From NCBI GenBank assembly GCA_020438865.1, contig JAGQTU010000001.1, forward strand, positions 1-48,596: a stretch of DNA of 48,596 bases. Direction: 5' to 3'. Source of the DNA: Mycobacterium sp. (GTDB lineage Bacteria > Actinomycetota > Actinomycetes > Mycobacteriales > Mycobacteriaceae). The notes below the pieces were generated by a model. The model had not been told where the DNA came from. It saw only the letters and a list, made by a program, of their open reading frames with translations, and searched no databases. Positions 35,712-44,538 of this stretch are shown here, in pieces (position 1 is the stretch's first letter; each line of letters opens with the position of its first letter). Both the position numbers and the translations under genes were made by a program.

Positions 35712-35734
35712 AACATCTAGTGCATAATGGCGGT

Positions 35735-36094
35735 ATGCCCAAAGCCTTGCCAGTCATCGACACCACCGCGCCGGTGTGCTGCGCCCCCGTCGCCGCCGGT
35801 CCGATGAGCGACGACGACGCCCTGCACATCGCGCTGCGGCTCAAGGCCCTCGCCGATCCGGCCCGGGTCAAGATCGTGTCCTACCTGTTCAGTTCGGCCG
35901 CCGGTGAGCAGACCTCGGGCGAGCTCGCCGCGGTGCTCAAGCTCACCGAATCGACGATGAGTCACCACCTCACCCAGCTCCGCAAGGCGGGCCTGGTGCT
36001 GTCCGAGCGACGCGGCATGAACGTCTTTCACCGCATCCGCCCCGAGGCACTCCAAGCGCTCTGCGCCGCGCTCGATCCCAACTGCTGCAGCTGA
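35735..36094 (+). CDS. arsR: ArsR-family arsenic/metal-responsive repressor
   Basis: 119 aa from ATG 35735. The winged helix is KALADPARVKIVSYLF, TSGELAAVLKLTESTMSHHL, and LRKAGLVLSERRGMNVFHRI. It lacks the classical ELCVCDL thiol site in the recognition-helix region; instead Cys pairs lie at the N-terminus (PVCCAPV) and the extreme C-terminus (NCCS), resembling the alternative As(III) sites of actinobacterial ArsR proteins. It is divergent from arsI-acr3-arsC and expected to repress both promoters until arsenite binds. Confidence 0.93.
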   Translation: MPKALPVIDTTAPVCCAPVAAGPMSDDDALHIALRLKALADPARVKIVSYLFSSAAGEQTSGELAAVLKLTESTMSHHLTQLRKAGLVLSERRGMNVFHRIRPEALQALCAALDPNCCS

Positions 36095-36100
36095 ATCCGA

Positions 36101-36718
36101 TCAGGCCCGCACGAACGCCGCCCAGGTGAATGGCTGGACGGTGCCGCCGGGCGTCGGGTGCAGTTCCCGATCCGCGGCGGTCAGGGACCACGCGGCGCCG
36201 AGGACCTCGGCCAGATCCCCGGGATCGCGTCGCACGACCGGTAGCCCCGAGCATTGCGTCGGCCCGTCCGGGGCGAAGCACCCGAACACCGCGACCGCGC
36301 CCGGTCCGGTGGCGGCGGTCAGCGTGCGCAGGTAGTGCCCCAGGTCGGCCGTCGATGTCAGGAAATGCATCACCGCGCGGTCGTGCCACACGTCGAACAC
36401 CCGGCCCGGCGACCAGGAGCAGATATCGGCGGAGACCCAGTGCACCCGGGCGGCATCGGGTCCGAGGCGCCGCTCAGCGATGCCGAGGGCAGCGTCGGAA
36501 ACGTCCACCACCGTCAGGTCATCGTGACCCCGCGCCAGCAGGCGGTCGACCAACCGCGACGTTCCGCCGCCGATGTCGACCAGGCTCGCATCGGCGGAGA
36601 CCCCGGCGGCATCGAGCATCCGCAGTGACATCACCGGCTCGGTTTCGAACCAGCTGCGCGTCGTCTCGCCATGCTCGTAAGCCGCGTTCCAGTGCTGGGC
36701 CAGTCCGTCCCCAGCCAC
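36101..36718 (-). CDS. SAM-dependent methyltransferase
   Basis: A 205-aa class I methyltransferase: motif I LVDIGGGTSRLVD (about 46-58), acidic DLTVVDVSDAAL (motif II), VHWVSADI, then VWHDRAVMHFL. A conserved-looking block FGCFAPDGPTQCSGLPVVRR contains two Cys. It lacks the Cys set of ArsM, so I do not call it arsenite methyltransferase despite lying 6 bp from the arsR end. The GTG start is 7 bp downstream of the small exported-protein gene, suggesting co-transcription. Confidence 0.82.
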   Translation of the reverse strand: MAGDGLAQHWNAAYEHGETTRSWFETEPVMSLRMLDAAGVSADASLVDIGGGTSRLVDRLLARGHDDLTVVDVSDAALGIAERRLGPDAARVHWVSADICSWSPGRVFDVWHDRAVMHFLTSTADLGHYLRTLTAATGPGAVAVFGCFAPDGPTQCSGLPVVRRDPGDLAEVLGAAWSLTAADRELHPTPGGTVQPFTWAAFVRA

Positions 36719-36725
36719 CGCCGGT

Positions 36726-36962
36726 TCACCCGCCGAACGTCAGGGAGAGGCCGGATCCGCCGCCCCAGCGAATCCCCGGCTGGTTCGCGGGTGACGCCAC
36801 CGTCCCAGGACGTGCCTTGATCGACACGCTGCCGTTGGTTCGGCAGGTGGACGTGGTACCCGCGTCCTGGCAACTGGGCAGCGCATTGGCGGCGGGTGCG
36901 CAAACACCCGCCAGCACAACCACACTCACCAGCAGCAGCACTGCCCTGCACCGGCGGCCCAT
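36726..36962 (-). CDS. Small exported protein
   Basis: 78 aa: MGRRCRAVLLLVSVVVLAGV with cleavage after ANA, then a mature part of about 50 aa with two Cys (LPSCQDAGTTSTCRT) and a Gly/Ser-rich end. The ATG overlaps the stop of the preceding gene (TGATG). No known function; probably secreted as a small disulfide-linked protein. Confidence 0.7.
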   Translation of the reverse strand: MGRRCRAVLLLVSVVVLAGVCAPAANALPSCQDAGTTSTCRTNGSVSIKARPGTVASPANQPGIRWGGGSGLSLTFGG

Positions 36963-37399
36963 CAGTGGCAATCCGAGATGACGATCGCGGCGGTCGATCC
37001 CAGCGGCGTTCCGTTGGCCACGGCTCGCTCGAATGCGTCGGCACGAGCGGCCTCGACAGTCACCCCGGCACCACCGGCGACGACCTCGTTGCCGGCATCG
37101 GCGACCGAGACGATGCACAGATTGTCGTTGGTCACCTCATCACTGGTGCAGTCCTGACCACCCGCGCTCTGGCATTGTGCGATCACCCGCGCCGAGGCCT
37201 CCTCGTTGGTGGGGCCGGTGGCCCGGAACCCCACCAACCCGTCGATGAACACCCCGGTGCCGACCGCGACGGCGATGTCAGCGGGGCCCTCGACCGCGCC
37301 GGCCGGCCCGTCCGCCCCAGCGATCGCCGTCGAAAGCCCCACCGCGACAACGGTCGCCGCCGCAAGCGGGGCAACCAAGCGAAGGAATTCTGCGCGCAC
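36962..37399 (-). CDS. Exported DUF4189-type protein
   Basis: 145 aa, GTG start. A signal peptide (EFLRLVAPLAAATVVAVGL, cleavage near AGA) precedes a domain with ASARVIAQCQSAGGQDCTSD and CIVSVADAGNEVV, the repeating Ala-x2-x-Ala...Cys pattern of DUF4189. Four or more Cys in the mature part. It is co-directional and overlapping with the smaller exported-protein gene, so both may act together at the cell surface. Confidence 0.75.
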   Translation of the reverse strand: MRAEFLRLVAPLAAATVVAVGLSTAIAGADGPAGAVEGPADIAVAVGTGVFIDGLVGFRATGPTNEEASARVIAQCQSAGGQDCTSDEVTNDNLCIVSVADAGNEVVAGGAGVTVEAARADAFERAVANGTPLGSTAAIVISDCH

Positions 37400-37434
37400 G
37401 CCCGGGACAGTACACCCGCGGCGTCGGCCACGGA

Positions 37435-37629
37435 TCAGTTCTCTACGATGCTCAGCGCCTGCGTCGGACAGTTCTCGCAGGCCTGCTCGACATCCGCGCG
37501 CCGGTCTGGGCTGATGTCCTCGATCAGGATGTTCATGACACCATCGGGACCGATCTCGAAGATGTCGGGGGCGGTGGCCTCACACAGGCCGATCGAGGAG
37601 CACTTGGTGCGGTCGACGACGACTTTCAT
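37435..37629 (-). CDS. 3Fe-4S ferredoxin partner of P450
   Basis: 64 aa. Cluster ligands are Cys10 and Cys16 (CSSIGLC, second position of the classic CxxCxxC replaced) and a distal Cys in ENCPTQAL. The acidic body and IFEIGPDG loop match mycobacterial P450 ferredoxins. The ATG overlaps the P450 stop (ATGA), so it is the dedicated electron donor. A ferredoxin reductase is not encoded nearby. Confidence 0.92.
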   Translation of the reverse strand: MKVVVDRTKCSSIGLCEATAPDIFEIGPDGVMNILIEDISPDRRADVEQACENCPTQALSIVEN

Positions 37630-38903
37630 CGCTTCTCCGGGGTGAACTCGGCACGCATGGACATGACGGTGTGAAAGAAGTTGCCGTTGCCCAGTTCCGG
37701 CTCTCCGACCGTGTGGATGTCGGGCAACCGGGTCAGCAGTTCGTGGAAGGTCGCCGCCAACTGCCGCCGGGCGAGCTGGGCGCCCAGGCAGTGATGGATT
37801 CCACCGCCGCCGAATGCGACGTGCTTGTTCGGGGAGCGGGAAAGGTCAAGGCGCTCAGGATTATCGAAGACCTCGGTGTCCATGTTCGCCGAGGAGTAGA
37901 ACATGATCACCTTGTCGCCCTGGGTGATGTGCTGGCCGCCTAGTTCGGTGTCATGCGCGGCCGTGCGACGGAACGTCATGATCGGTGTGGCCCAACGGAC
38001 GATCTCCTCGACCGCCGTCGGCATCCGGCCGTCCAGATCCGCCATCAGCCAGGCCCGCTGCTCGGGAAAATCGGTGAGCGCCTTCATGCCGTGTGAGGTG
38101 GACTGCCGGGTGGTGTCGTTGCCGGCGATGATCAACAGGAAGAAGATGGATGAAATCTCCTCATCGGTGAGCCGCTCTCCGTCCACCTCGGCCTGCACCA
38201 GCGCGGTGACCAGATCGTCCTCCGGCTTGCGGCGCCGGGCCTCGACCAACTCAGCGGCGATGGTGTGGACCGTCATGATGGCCTGTGCCACCCGGGCCAG
38301 CGGCTCGGCACCCTTCAGGAGCCGTGGATCGCGCCAACCGTCGGGGAATTGGGACTCGTAGGCGATGGTCCGGCGGTGCTCCTCGGGGATGCCCACCATG
38401 TCGCAGATGTTGTGCATCGGCACCAGGGCGGCCACCTCGCTCACGAAGTCGACCTCACCCTTGTCGGCGATGTCGTCGACGATGCGGCGGGCGTTGGCGA
38501 CGATGTGGTCATCGATGCGGGCCAACTGCTTGGGCGTGAAGGCCGCCGCCATCAGCCGGCGGATCTTGGTGTGCCGGGGCGGATCCATGGCGATGAAACC
38601 CTGGCCGGCGTCGAGGAGCTCCTTCGGCATCGACTCGAACAGGATGCCTTCGCCGGACAGGAAGTCCTGCGGCCGCCGGGTCACCTCCACCAGGTCGGCG
38701 TGCCGGACGACCGCCCAGAAGCCCTGATCGTTCGGGTCCTCGAACAGGCCGTTGTGCACCGGGCGGTGCCACGAGATCGGACGGTTCGCGCGCAGTTCGG
38801 CGAACGTCTTCTCGCGCTCCTTGCCGGTGGACGCCCAGAACTCCGAGGAGGAGAGGTCGGCGGGGTCGTAAGGGCGCTCGGCTCGGGTGAACGCGACGGT
38901 CAT
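37626..38903 (-). CDS. Cytochrome P450
   Basis: 425 aa, GGAGGAAACC before ATG. I-helix AGNDTTR (260-266), ExxR E300-R303, and the heme loop FGGGGIHHCLG with Cys372. The N-terminal region (SSEFWASTGKEREKTFAELR) and MDPPRHTKIRRLMAAAF resemble the mycobacterial steroid/lipid-type P450s (CYP124/125/142 neighbourhood), but I cannot name the subfamily. Coupled to the 3Fe-4S ferredoxin; divergent TetR gene likely controls it. Confidence 0.93.
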   Translation of the reverse strand: MTVAFTRAERPYDPADLSSSEFWASTGKEREKTFAELRANRPISWHRPVHNGLFEDPNDQGFWAVVRHADLVEVTRRPQDFLSGEGILFESMPKELLDAGQGFIAMDPPRHTKIRRLMAAAFTPKQLARIDDHIVANARRIVDDIADKGEVDFVSEVAALVPMHNICDMVGIPEEHRRTIAYESQFPDGWRDPRLLKGAEPLARVAQAIMTVHTIAAELVEARRRKPEDDLVTALVQAEVDGERLTDEEISSIFFLLIIAGNDTTRQSTSHGMKALTDFPEQRAWLMADLDGRMPTAVEEIVRWATPIMTFRRTAAHDTELGGQHITQGDKVIMFYSSANMDTEVFDNPERLDLSRSPNKHVAFGGGGIHHCLGAQLARRQLAATFHELLTRLPDIHTVGEPELGNGNFFHTVMSMRAEFTPEKR

Positions 38904-38933
38904 GGTTTCCTCCGGGACTAGTGCTGCGGATCA

Positions 38934-38963
38934 CTTTAGACAAAAAATAGAAAATGTCCAGAG
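38934..38963. promoter_or_regulatory. Imperfect inverted repeat in the P450/TetR divergent promoter
   Basis: CTTTAGACA (38934-38942) faces TGTCCAGAG (38955-38963), 7 of 9 positions complementary, with a 12-bp AT-rich centre. It is the only dyad I see in the 100-bp gap and would be the operator of the TetR protein. Confidence 0.4.
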
Positions 38964-39003
38964 TGCTCGACATCTGACAGATTTCGTCGGCTAGACTCTG
39001 CTC

Positions 39004-39642
39004 GTGACAGCCGTCGACCTTCGTGCGGAGACCCGGGCCTTTGGACGCTCCCGCCTGCGAGAACTCGCCCTGGACGCGGCGCGCGAGGTGGTCCTGGACC
39101 GGGGCTGGTCAGCGGTGCGGATGGGTGCCATCGCCACAGCCATCGGGGTCAGCCGGGCCAGCGTGCACGCGGAATTCGGAACCAAGGACGACCTGGGGCA
39201 GGACCTGGTCATGCGCGAGACCGCCGTCTTCTTCGACGAGATGCGCGACCGCCTGAACCGGCACCCGGGCGATCTGCCCAATGCGGTGCAGGCCGCGGTT
39301 GCCTACATCCTCGAGGCGACCGGCGGCAATCCCCTCCTGCAGACCATCCTGACCCGGGCGCCGGTCGACGGCGACACATCGCTGCTGCCACTGCTCACCA
39401 CCCGGGGTGAACCTCTCATGACGCAGGCCGTGCAGATGGTTCAGGACTGGGTCAGCGAGCAGTGGCCGGGGCTGCCCGACGGCGACGTGCGCCTGATGGC
39501 GGAAAGTGTGGCGCGGATCGGCTTCAGCCACATCGTGACGCCGACGGCCGCAACCGCGGACATCGCCCGCGATCTCGCGCTGGTGGCATGCCGGTGCCTG
39601 AGATTCCCCGACCCGGACTCAGCGGCCGGGCCTCGCCCGTAG
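39004..39642 (+). CDS. TetR-family transcriptional regulator
   Basis: 212 aa, GTG start. The N-terminal helix-turn-helix reads ALDAAREVVLDRGWSAVRMGAIATAIGVSRASVHAEFGTKDDLG, typical of TetR. The C-terminal ligand domain begins around RETAVFFDEMRDRLN. Divergent from the P450-ferredoxin operon, which it probably represses. Confidence 0.9.
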   Translation: MTAVDLRAETRAFGRSRLRELALDAAREVVLDRGWSAVRMGAIATAIGVSRASVHAEFGTKDDLGQDLVMRETAVFFDEMRDRLNRHPGDLPNAVQAAVAYILEATGGNPLLQTILTRAPVDGDTSLLPLLTTRGEPLMTQAVQMVQDWVSEQWPGLPDGDVRLMAESVARIGFSHIVTPTAATADIARDLALVACRCLRFPDPDSAAGPRP

Positions 39643-39646
39643 GTCC

Positions 39647-40564
39647 CTAGACCACCCCGAAGTCGGGGGACGCTACGACAGGCCCGACAGTTGATGGCCC
39701 CGGCCCCGGCAGCTGGGAATCGTAGCCCGGCCCCACCGGTCCGTATCCGGGCTGCGGGCCGTGCACCGAGGTGTCCGGGCTGTAGCCCGTGATCGGCGAG
39801 CCATAGCCCGGCGGCGGACCGTAGCCGGGGACGGTCTGACCGAAACCGTTCAGCAGCATGCCCGCGACGAAAGTTGCTGCCTGCGTGGTGTATCCGGGGA
39901 CATAGCCCTCGGTATGGCCACTCCACTCGTTGCCCGGACCCGCGTGGCAGATCGGGTCACCGGGGTTACACAGATCGATCGCCTTGGCACCGAGCAGCGC
40001 GCTCTGGGTCGGAAGCGACCCACCGGTGCGGGCGGCCACATTGCCGAACGTGGCGACCGCCGCGATGTTGTCCGCGTATTGCGGCGGCAGCGCGCTGCCC
40101 CAGGTGATTCCCCCCATCGGAACACCGGCCACGATGTCGATCACGCTGGCGCCCTGGGAGAAGCCGCCCAGGACGATCTTGGTGTCGGGGCACGACGACG
40201 CCGTGGACTTGATGTGGGAGATTGCGTCCTCGGCGCCGTCGCCGCCGTGCAACTGCAGCTTGCCGGCCTTGTAGTTGACCGCGTAGGTGTCGATGGTCAT
40301 GCCGGCGGCCTGCCTGCGCAGCGCGTCGACGAAGGCATCGCCAACCCGGCCGAGACCCGGCGGCTCATCGGTGCCCCGGGCGAAGATGACCTCCGCGTCG
40401 GCGCAGTCGGCCGCCGAGGCGACCGGCGCGATCGGCGCGGCGAAAAAGACGCTCGCGATGAACAATGGCGAAGCCACCAGCCCGACCCAGCGACCGCGTG
40501 ACCGGCCACTCCCCTCCGGGTGCCCTCGCATGTAGCGAAGAGGCATTTGCTGAATGTAGCCCAC
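39647..40564 (-). CDS. Cutinase-family secreted esterase with PGYG-rich tail
   Basis: 305 aa if started at the GTG (40564). ATGs at 40546 and 40531 are equally possible, and none has a clear ribosome-binding site. After a signal peptide (cleavage near ASA-ADC) the cutinase catalytic set is visible: [15 protein letters not shown], nucleophile GGFSQGAS (Ser136), the acid in [12 protein letters not shown], and His in WSGHTEGY. The C-terminal ~70 residues are a low-complexity Pro-Gly-Tyr extension ([12 protein letters not shown]) that may bind the cell wall. Mycobacterial cutinase-like proteins hydrolyse lipid esters. Confidence 0.9.
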   Translation of the reverse strand: MGYIQQMPLRYMRGHPEGSGRSRGRWVGLVASPLFIASVFFAAPIAPVASAADCADAEVIFARGTDEPPGLGRVGDAFVDALRRQAAGMTIDTYAVNYKAGKLQLHGGDGAEDAISHIKSTASSCPDTKIVLGGFSQGASVIDIVAGVPMGGITWGSALPPQYADNIAAVATFGNVAARTGGSLPTQSALLGAKAIDLCNPGDPICHAGPGNEWSGHTEGYVPGYTTQAATFVAGMLLNGFGQTVPGYGPPPGYGSPITGYSPDTSVHGPQPGYGPVGPGYDSQLPGPGPSTVGPVVASPDFGVV

Positions 40565-40883
40565 ATTGAGGGGAATGGGTTAGCGGGTTGGGCTCGATGG
40601 CTCGCGCGATATTGACGTTACGGCAATATATGCCATGTCTTTCGACCCCTGCCGGCTTGCCGGCCTGCCGGGAATTGAGGACGCAGGCAACAGCCTCAGT
40701 TGGTTCACCACCTTTCGGACGCGGACCAATACGGACACATATCATTGATATGTATGATTACCGCACGTATCGCGTCCACCTTAACTGGTGATATTCTTCC
40801 AGCTGTTGACGGTTGGTGAGCACTGATCATACGCTCTGGGTGCAGATGTCCGACCTAGGCCCGGGGCGATGAAGGAAAATCCC
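40565..40883. other. Intergenic region upstream of second P450
   Basis: A non-coding gap of about 320 bp, notably AT-rich in 40605-40640 and 40735-40800. It holds a perfect palindrome (listed separately) and, just before the P450, AAGGA at 40871-40875. No open frame with coding character is seen. Confidence 0.5.
40737..40753. promoter_or_regulatory. Perfect 17-bp palindrome upstream of P450-TetR operon
   Basis: ACATATCA (40737-40744), centre T, TGATATGT (40746-40753). It lies about 130 bp before the P450 start. The TetR gene co-transcribed with this P450 is the natural candidate to bind it. Confidence 0.55.
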
Positions 40884-42137
40884 ATGACTCTGACCCACGA
40901 GGTTCCCAACGTCTTCGAGGCTGGGCTGCCGACGCTCAACTACGGCCTCACCGCGACTCCGCACGACATCCTCGATGACGTCCGATCGGCGCAATCGCGC
41001 GCGCCGATCGCCATCGGCCCCCTCGGACCGGAAATCCTGTCCTACGAACTGGTTCGCGAGATATTGCGCGACAACAGATTCCGTCTGCCGCCCGGCATCA
41101 CCCTTGCGGCGCAGGGCATCACGTCGGGCCCGTTGTTCGACAAGCTGGCGAACAGCCTCCTGGGCCTCGACGGTGCACCGCATGTCCGGTTGCGGAAACT
41201 GGTTGCCAAAGCGTTCACTCCGCGCGCCACATCGCGTCTCCAGGACACGATCCACGAGGTGATGAACGGGCTGATCGACCAGGTCGCGGACGCCGGACGG
41301 TGCGACGTCGTGACCGATATCGCGCGTCCCTACCCGACGCCGATCATGTGCGCGCTGCTCGGTGCGCCTCCCGAGGATTGGCAGTTGTTCGCGGACTGGA
41401 CCGAGGAGGTCTTTCAGGCCTTCAACTTTCGACCGGATGCCAAGTTCGACGAGGCCGCCATCCTGCGCTCATGGGGCGAACTCGACGACTACGTCGACGG
41501 CATGGTCGCCGCCCGCCGGGACACTCTGACCGATGATCTGCTGTCGGAACTCATTCGCGCCGAAAGCGAGGGCGACCGGCTCAATCTCGACGAACTGCGC
41601 GGGCTGGTCGCCGGATTCCTGATGGCCGGAACGGATACCACGCGCAACCAGCTCGCGGCCTCGGTCCAGGTGCTGTGCGAACATCCCGACCAGTGGGCGA
41701 AGCTGCGCGACCATCCGGAACTCGCCATGCAGGCGGTCGAGGAGACCATGCGGCACTCGCCGGCGGCCTGCATCGTGCCGCGCGCCGCCGTCGAAGATGT
41801 CGAGTTCGCTGGCTATCTGTTCCCGGCCGGAACCTTCGTGCTCGCGAACACCCTTGCGGCCAACCGAGACCCCGCGATCTACAACGATGCCGACCGCTTC
41901 GACATCACCCGCAAGGACGTTCCCGCCATTCTCACCTTCGGCGGTGGCGCACACTACTGCCTGGGGGCAAACCTGGCTCGCCGGGAACTCGCGGAAGCAC
42001 TCGTCGTCCTCACCCGCCGCTTCAGCACCACCCACAGGAACGGTCCGGCTCCGTGGAAGTCCCTGCTGGGTATGACCGGTCCGACAACCCTTCCGATTGC
42101 GTTCACCAGCGAAAGGCTTGTCACAGCCGATGCGTAG
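40884..42137 (+). CDS. Cytochrome P450
   Basis: 417 aa from ATG 40884, chosen because AAGGA is correctly spaced; an ATG at 40869 would put that sequence inside the gene. I-helix AGTDTTR (248-254), ExxR at about 287-290, and the heme loop FGGGAHYCLG with Cys359. Typical soluble bacterial P450 with no adjacent ferredoxin. The substrate is unknown. Its 3' end overlaps a TetR gene by 8 bp, so regulator and enzyme form one operon. Confidence 0.92.
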   Translation: MTLTHEVPNVFEAGLPTLNYGLTATPHDILDDVRSAQSRAPIAIGPLGPEILSYELVREILRDNRFRLPPGITLAAQGITSGPLFDKLANSLLGLDGAPHVRLRKLVAKAFTPRATSRLQDTIHEVMNGLIDQVADAGRCDVVTDIARPYPTPIMCALLGAPPEDWQLFADWTEEVFQAFNFRPDAKFDEAAILRSWGELDDYVDGMVAARRDTLTDDLLSELIRAESEGDRLNLDELRGLVAGFLMAGTDTTRNQLAASVQVLCEHPDQWAKLRDHPELAMQAVEETMRHSPAACIVPRAAVEDVEFAGYLFPAGTFVLANTLAANRDPAIYNDADRFDITRKDVPAILTFGGGAHYCLGANLARRELAEALVVLTRRFSTTHRNGPAPWKSLLGMTGPTTLPIAFTSERLVTADA

Positions 42138-42798
42138 TCGTGGCTGGGCGGGTTCGACACCCGCATCCGACGAGGAGGCCATTTCGCGCATCCTCAGTGC
42201 GGTAGACGAGGAGATCGCCGGGCATGGTGCGGCGATTCGCATTGCCGACGTCGCGCGCAGGCTCGGCGTCACCCGTCAGACGGTGTACCGCTACTTTCCG
42301 AATGCCGATGCGCTGCTCATCGCGAGCGCAATGCGTGCCGTAAACGGATTCATCGATCAGGTTGCCCACCATGCCAGCGGCCTCAACGACCCGGTCATCG
42401 CCGTGGTCGAAAGTGTTTCATTTGGCGTCGAGAACCTCTCCGGTGATCCGCAACTGGAAAGTCTGCTCACAAGCCGGGATGATGGCGAACCCGTCACCTC
42501 GCTGACCTCCGACACCGCCATCGCGTTCTGCATGTCCTTCTTGCAGCGCCTCGATGTCGATTGGAAGCTTCACGGCTTCGACACGGCCGCGCTCCGTGAG
42601 TTTGCCGAGATGACTCTGCGCACGGTGCACTCATTGCTGACCGATCCGGGACAGGTGCCGCGGACCGGACAGGGGTTACGCCGTTTCGTTGCTCGTTGGT
42701 TGGGCCCGGCGATCGTCTATCACCGATGGGCGTCGGTGTCGATCCAGGTGGACGCAACGCCTGCAGGGTCGGCAGGCAAGGCTCAAGTCAGCCGCTGA
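42130..42798 (+). CDS. TetR-family transcriptional regulator
   Basis: 222 aa from ATG 42130, overlapping the P450 stop by 8 bp; a TTG at 42097 is an alternative start. The HTH is ILSAVDEEIAGHGAAIRIADVARRLGVTRQTVYRYFPNADAL. The C-terminal helical ligand domain runs to the end. Being downstream in the same operon, it would repress its own synthesis with the P450, possibly through the palindrome at 40737-40753. Confidence 0.9.
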   Translation: MRSRGWAGSTPASDEEAISRILSAVDEEIAGHGAAIRIADVARRLGVTRQTVYRYFPNADALLIASAMRAVNGFIDQVAHHASGLNDPVIAVVESVSFGVENLSGDPQLESLLTSRDDGEPVTSLTSDTAIAFCMSFLQRLDVDWKLHGFDTAALREFAEMTLRTVHSLLTDPGQVPRTGQGLRRFVARWLGPAIVYHRWASVSIQVDATPAGSAGKAQVSR

Positions 42799-42899
42799 AC
42801 CGGAAGCAACAACAGGCATGCCTTTCGGCCTGGCCTGTTCTCGCTGGCGCTTGCGGCGAGGTTCGACGAGGCCAACCGCGGACGAGATGAAGAAGTTCT

Positions 42900-43697
42900 A
42901 TGGTGAAGCCCGTGGTGCACTGGGACGACAGCGTCGATAGTGGCGAAGAGTTGGTCAGCCGGCGGCAGATGCTGGCGATCGCGGGCGGGGCGGGAGTGGC
43001 ATCCTTGCTCGCCGCTTGTTCGACAGCCAGCTCGGCGCCTGCGGCGACTCAAACCCCAAGTCCGGAAGTACCGACGAATGCCCCCTCGACGCAGTCGTCG
43101 TCCCCGATGGTCTCCGGGGTGATGTTGTGCCGGGCAGCCTGGGGAGCACGGCCGGCACTGCCTGGCGGTCGGCCGCAGACCGTCACCCGGATGACCCTTC
43201 ATCATTCAGCTGTCGCACTGCCCGACAACCGCGGGATCATCGCCCGTTTGCAGCAACACCAGCGATACCACCAGGATGACAAGGGCTGGGTGGACATCGC
43301 CTACCACGCCGCCGTTGACCGCGACGGCAACATCTATCAACTCCGCGACTACAACATCGCCGGCGACACCGCCACGGACTACGACACCACCGGCCACTAT
43401 CTGGTGCTAGCTGAAGGCAACTTTGACGAAGAGGCCGTCAGCGAGGCTCAACTGCGCGGCACCGCGCTCGTATTCGCCTGGGCGGTGCAGCGTTTCGGTG
43501 TTGGTGTCGACACGTTGGCCAGCCACCGGGAAGTCGCCTCCGGAACCTCCTGTCCCGGGAAGAACCTCGAGGCACATATGACCTCCGGTGACCTCAAGGC
43601 GAGAATCGCCGATCTCCTCGCCACTGGCTTCGATTTGCAGCCACTGTGTGGTCCTCCAGCCGACGCACGAGTCGCCGCGATCGAGGCTGGGCGCTGA
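42900..43697 (+). CDS. PGRP/Amidase_2-type N-acetylmuramoyl-L-alanine amidase, Tat lipoprotein
   Basis: 265 aa. The N-terminus combines a twin-arginine motif (SRRQMLA, Arg21-22) with a lipobox LAAC (Cys40), then a Ser/Thr/Pro linker, so the enzyme is probably exported folded and lipid-anchored. The PGRP fold carries the zinc ligands His101/102 (TLHHSAV), His209 (ASHREVASGTSC) and Cys218, with GWVDIAYHAAVDRDGNIY in the core. It should cleave the amide between MurNAc and the stem peptide. Confidence 0.9.
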   Translation: MVKPVVHWDDSVDSGEELVSRRQMLAIAGGAGVASLLAACSTASSAPAATQTPSPEVPTNAPSTQSSSPMVSGVMLCRAAWGARPALPGGRPQTVTRMTLHHSAVALPDNRGIIARLQQHQRYHQDDKGWVDIAYHAAVDRDGNIYQLRDYNIAGDTATDYDTTGHYLVLAEGNFDEEAVSEAQLRGTALVFAWAVQRFGVGVDTLASHREVASGTSCPGKNLEAHMTSGDLKARIADLLATGFDLQPLCGPPADARVAAIEAGR

Positions 43698-43699
43698 AA

Positions 43700-43812
43700 T
43701 CGCACCGAACCTCTTCGTCGGTGAGGTAGCGGTAGATCGTGGCACGGGAGACACTTAGCATCTTCGCGATGTCGGTTGCTGATCCGAGGATTCCGCCGCA
43801 GTAGGTTTCGGG
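43700..43812 (-). pseudogene. Fragment of a helix-turn-helix protein (serine-recombinase-like C-terminus)
   Basis: On the minus strand the frame reads CPETYCGGILGSATDIAKML then SVSRATIYRYLTDEEV. The segment ATDIAKMLSVSRATIYRYL is the Hin-type DNA-binding helix-turn-helix at the end of resolvase/invertase serine recombinases. No catalytic domain or start precedes it in the 36 bp to the Ddn-like gene, so only a relic remains, overlapping nothing on the other strand except the amidase stop region. Confidence 0.6.
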
Positions 43813-43847
43813 GCACCGACCAATGTCCCCCCGCAGAACAGGCCGAA

Positions 43848-44306
43848 ATGACCTTCAACACCCCCAGCGGCACTCGTGGCGTCTCTCAGCCCGGCTTCTT
43901 CACACGTTTTCTGAAGATGTTCAACAAGTATTCGGCTGGTCGAATCCGCAAGACGGGCAAGTTTGGCGAACTGCCATCCCTGGTACTGACAACGGTGGGC
44001 AGCAAGAGCGGACTGGAGCGCAAGACCCCGCTCGCGTACTTTCCCGCTGATGGGGGCGGCTGGTTGATTGTGGCCTCCTATGCCGGGGCTGCGAAGAATC
44101 CGGCCTGGTACTACAACCTCGCCGCACACCCCGATCGGGTTTCGATCGAGTTCGGCGGGCGGACTGAATCCGTTGTCGCCGAGCAACTTCACGGCCCGGA
44201 ACGGGATGCCGCCTGGCGGCAGATTATTGCCGCCTCGCAGCGTTTCGCGGACTATCAGGACAAGACTGACCGCACACTGCCGGTCATCCGGCTGACGTCA
44301 CGCTAG
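43848..44306 (+). CDS. Deazaflavin (F420)-dependent nitroreductase-family protein (Ddn-like)
   Basis: 152 aa from ATG 43848. The Ddn split-barrel signature is clear: LTTVGSKSGLERKTPLAYF, WLIVASYAGAAKNPAWYYNL, and AAWRQIIAASQRFADYQDKT. Members reduce quinones or nitro compounds with F420H2; the nitroimidazole-activating enzyme of M. tuberculosis is the namesake. Substrate not determinable. Neighbouring genes are unrelated. Confidence 0.9.
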   Translation: MTFNTPSGTRGVSQPGFFTRFLKMFNKYSAGRIRKTGKFGELPSLVLTTVGSKSGLERKTPLAYFPADGGGWLIVASYAGAAKNPAWYYNLAAHPDRVSIEFGGRTESVVAEQLHGPERDAAWRQIIAASQRFADYQDKTDRTLPVIRLTSR

Positions 44307-44538
44307 CCAGAGACTCCCTGTCCCCGGGAAGGTTGCAGCAGCGACGAAACCAGCTAGGACATAGCGGACATGCAACTACCGATACGAACTTCTGCGACTC
44401 CTGGATGTCTTCCATTCCGAGACAGTGGTCAATGCTGCTCGGGCCTGGTCGATCTGGTCGTGTGCGTTGGCAGCCATCGCAGCGTTTGCCATCACCTTGC
44501 CGCTGCGGCCGAGTCGCTGCAGCGGGTGGGGATGCCAT
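44307..44538. other. Intergenic region, no supported gene
   Basis: A gap of 232 bp between the Ddn-like gene and the convergent GAF-ANTAR gene. A minus-strand stretch (ANAHDQIDQARAALTTVSEW) looks protein-like but has no independent start, so I do not call it. Confidence 0.4.

Noticed and set aside
36101-36718. ArsM arsenite methyltransferase
   Set aside because: A methyltransferase next to arsR is tempting, but the required As-binding cysteine set is absent and the gene faces away from the ars operon.
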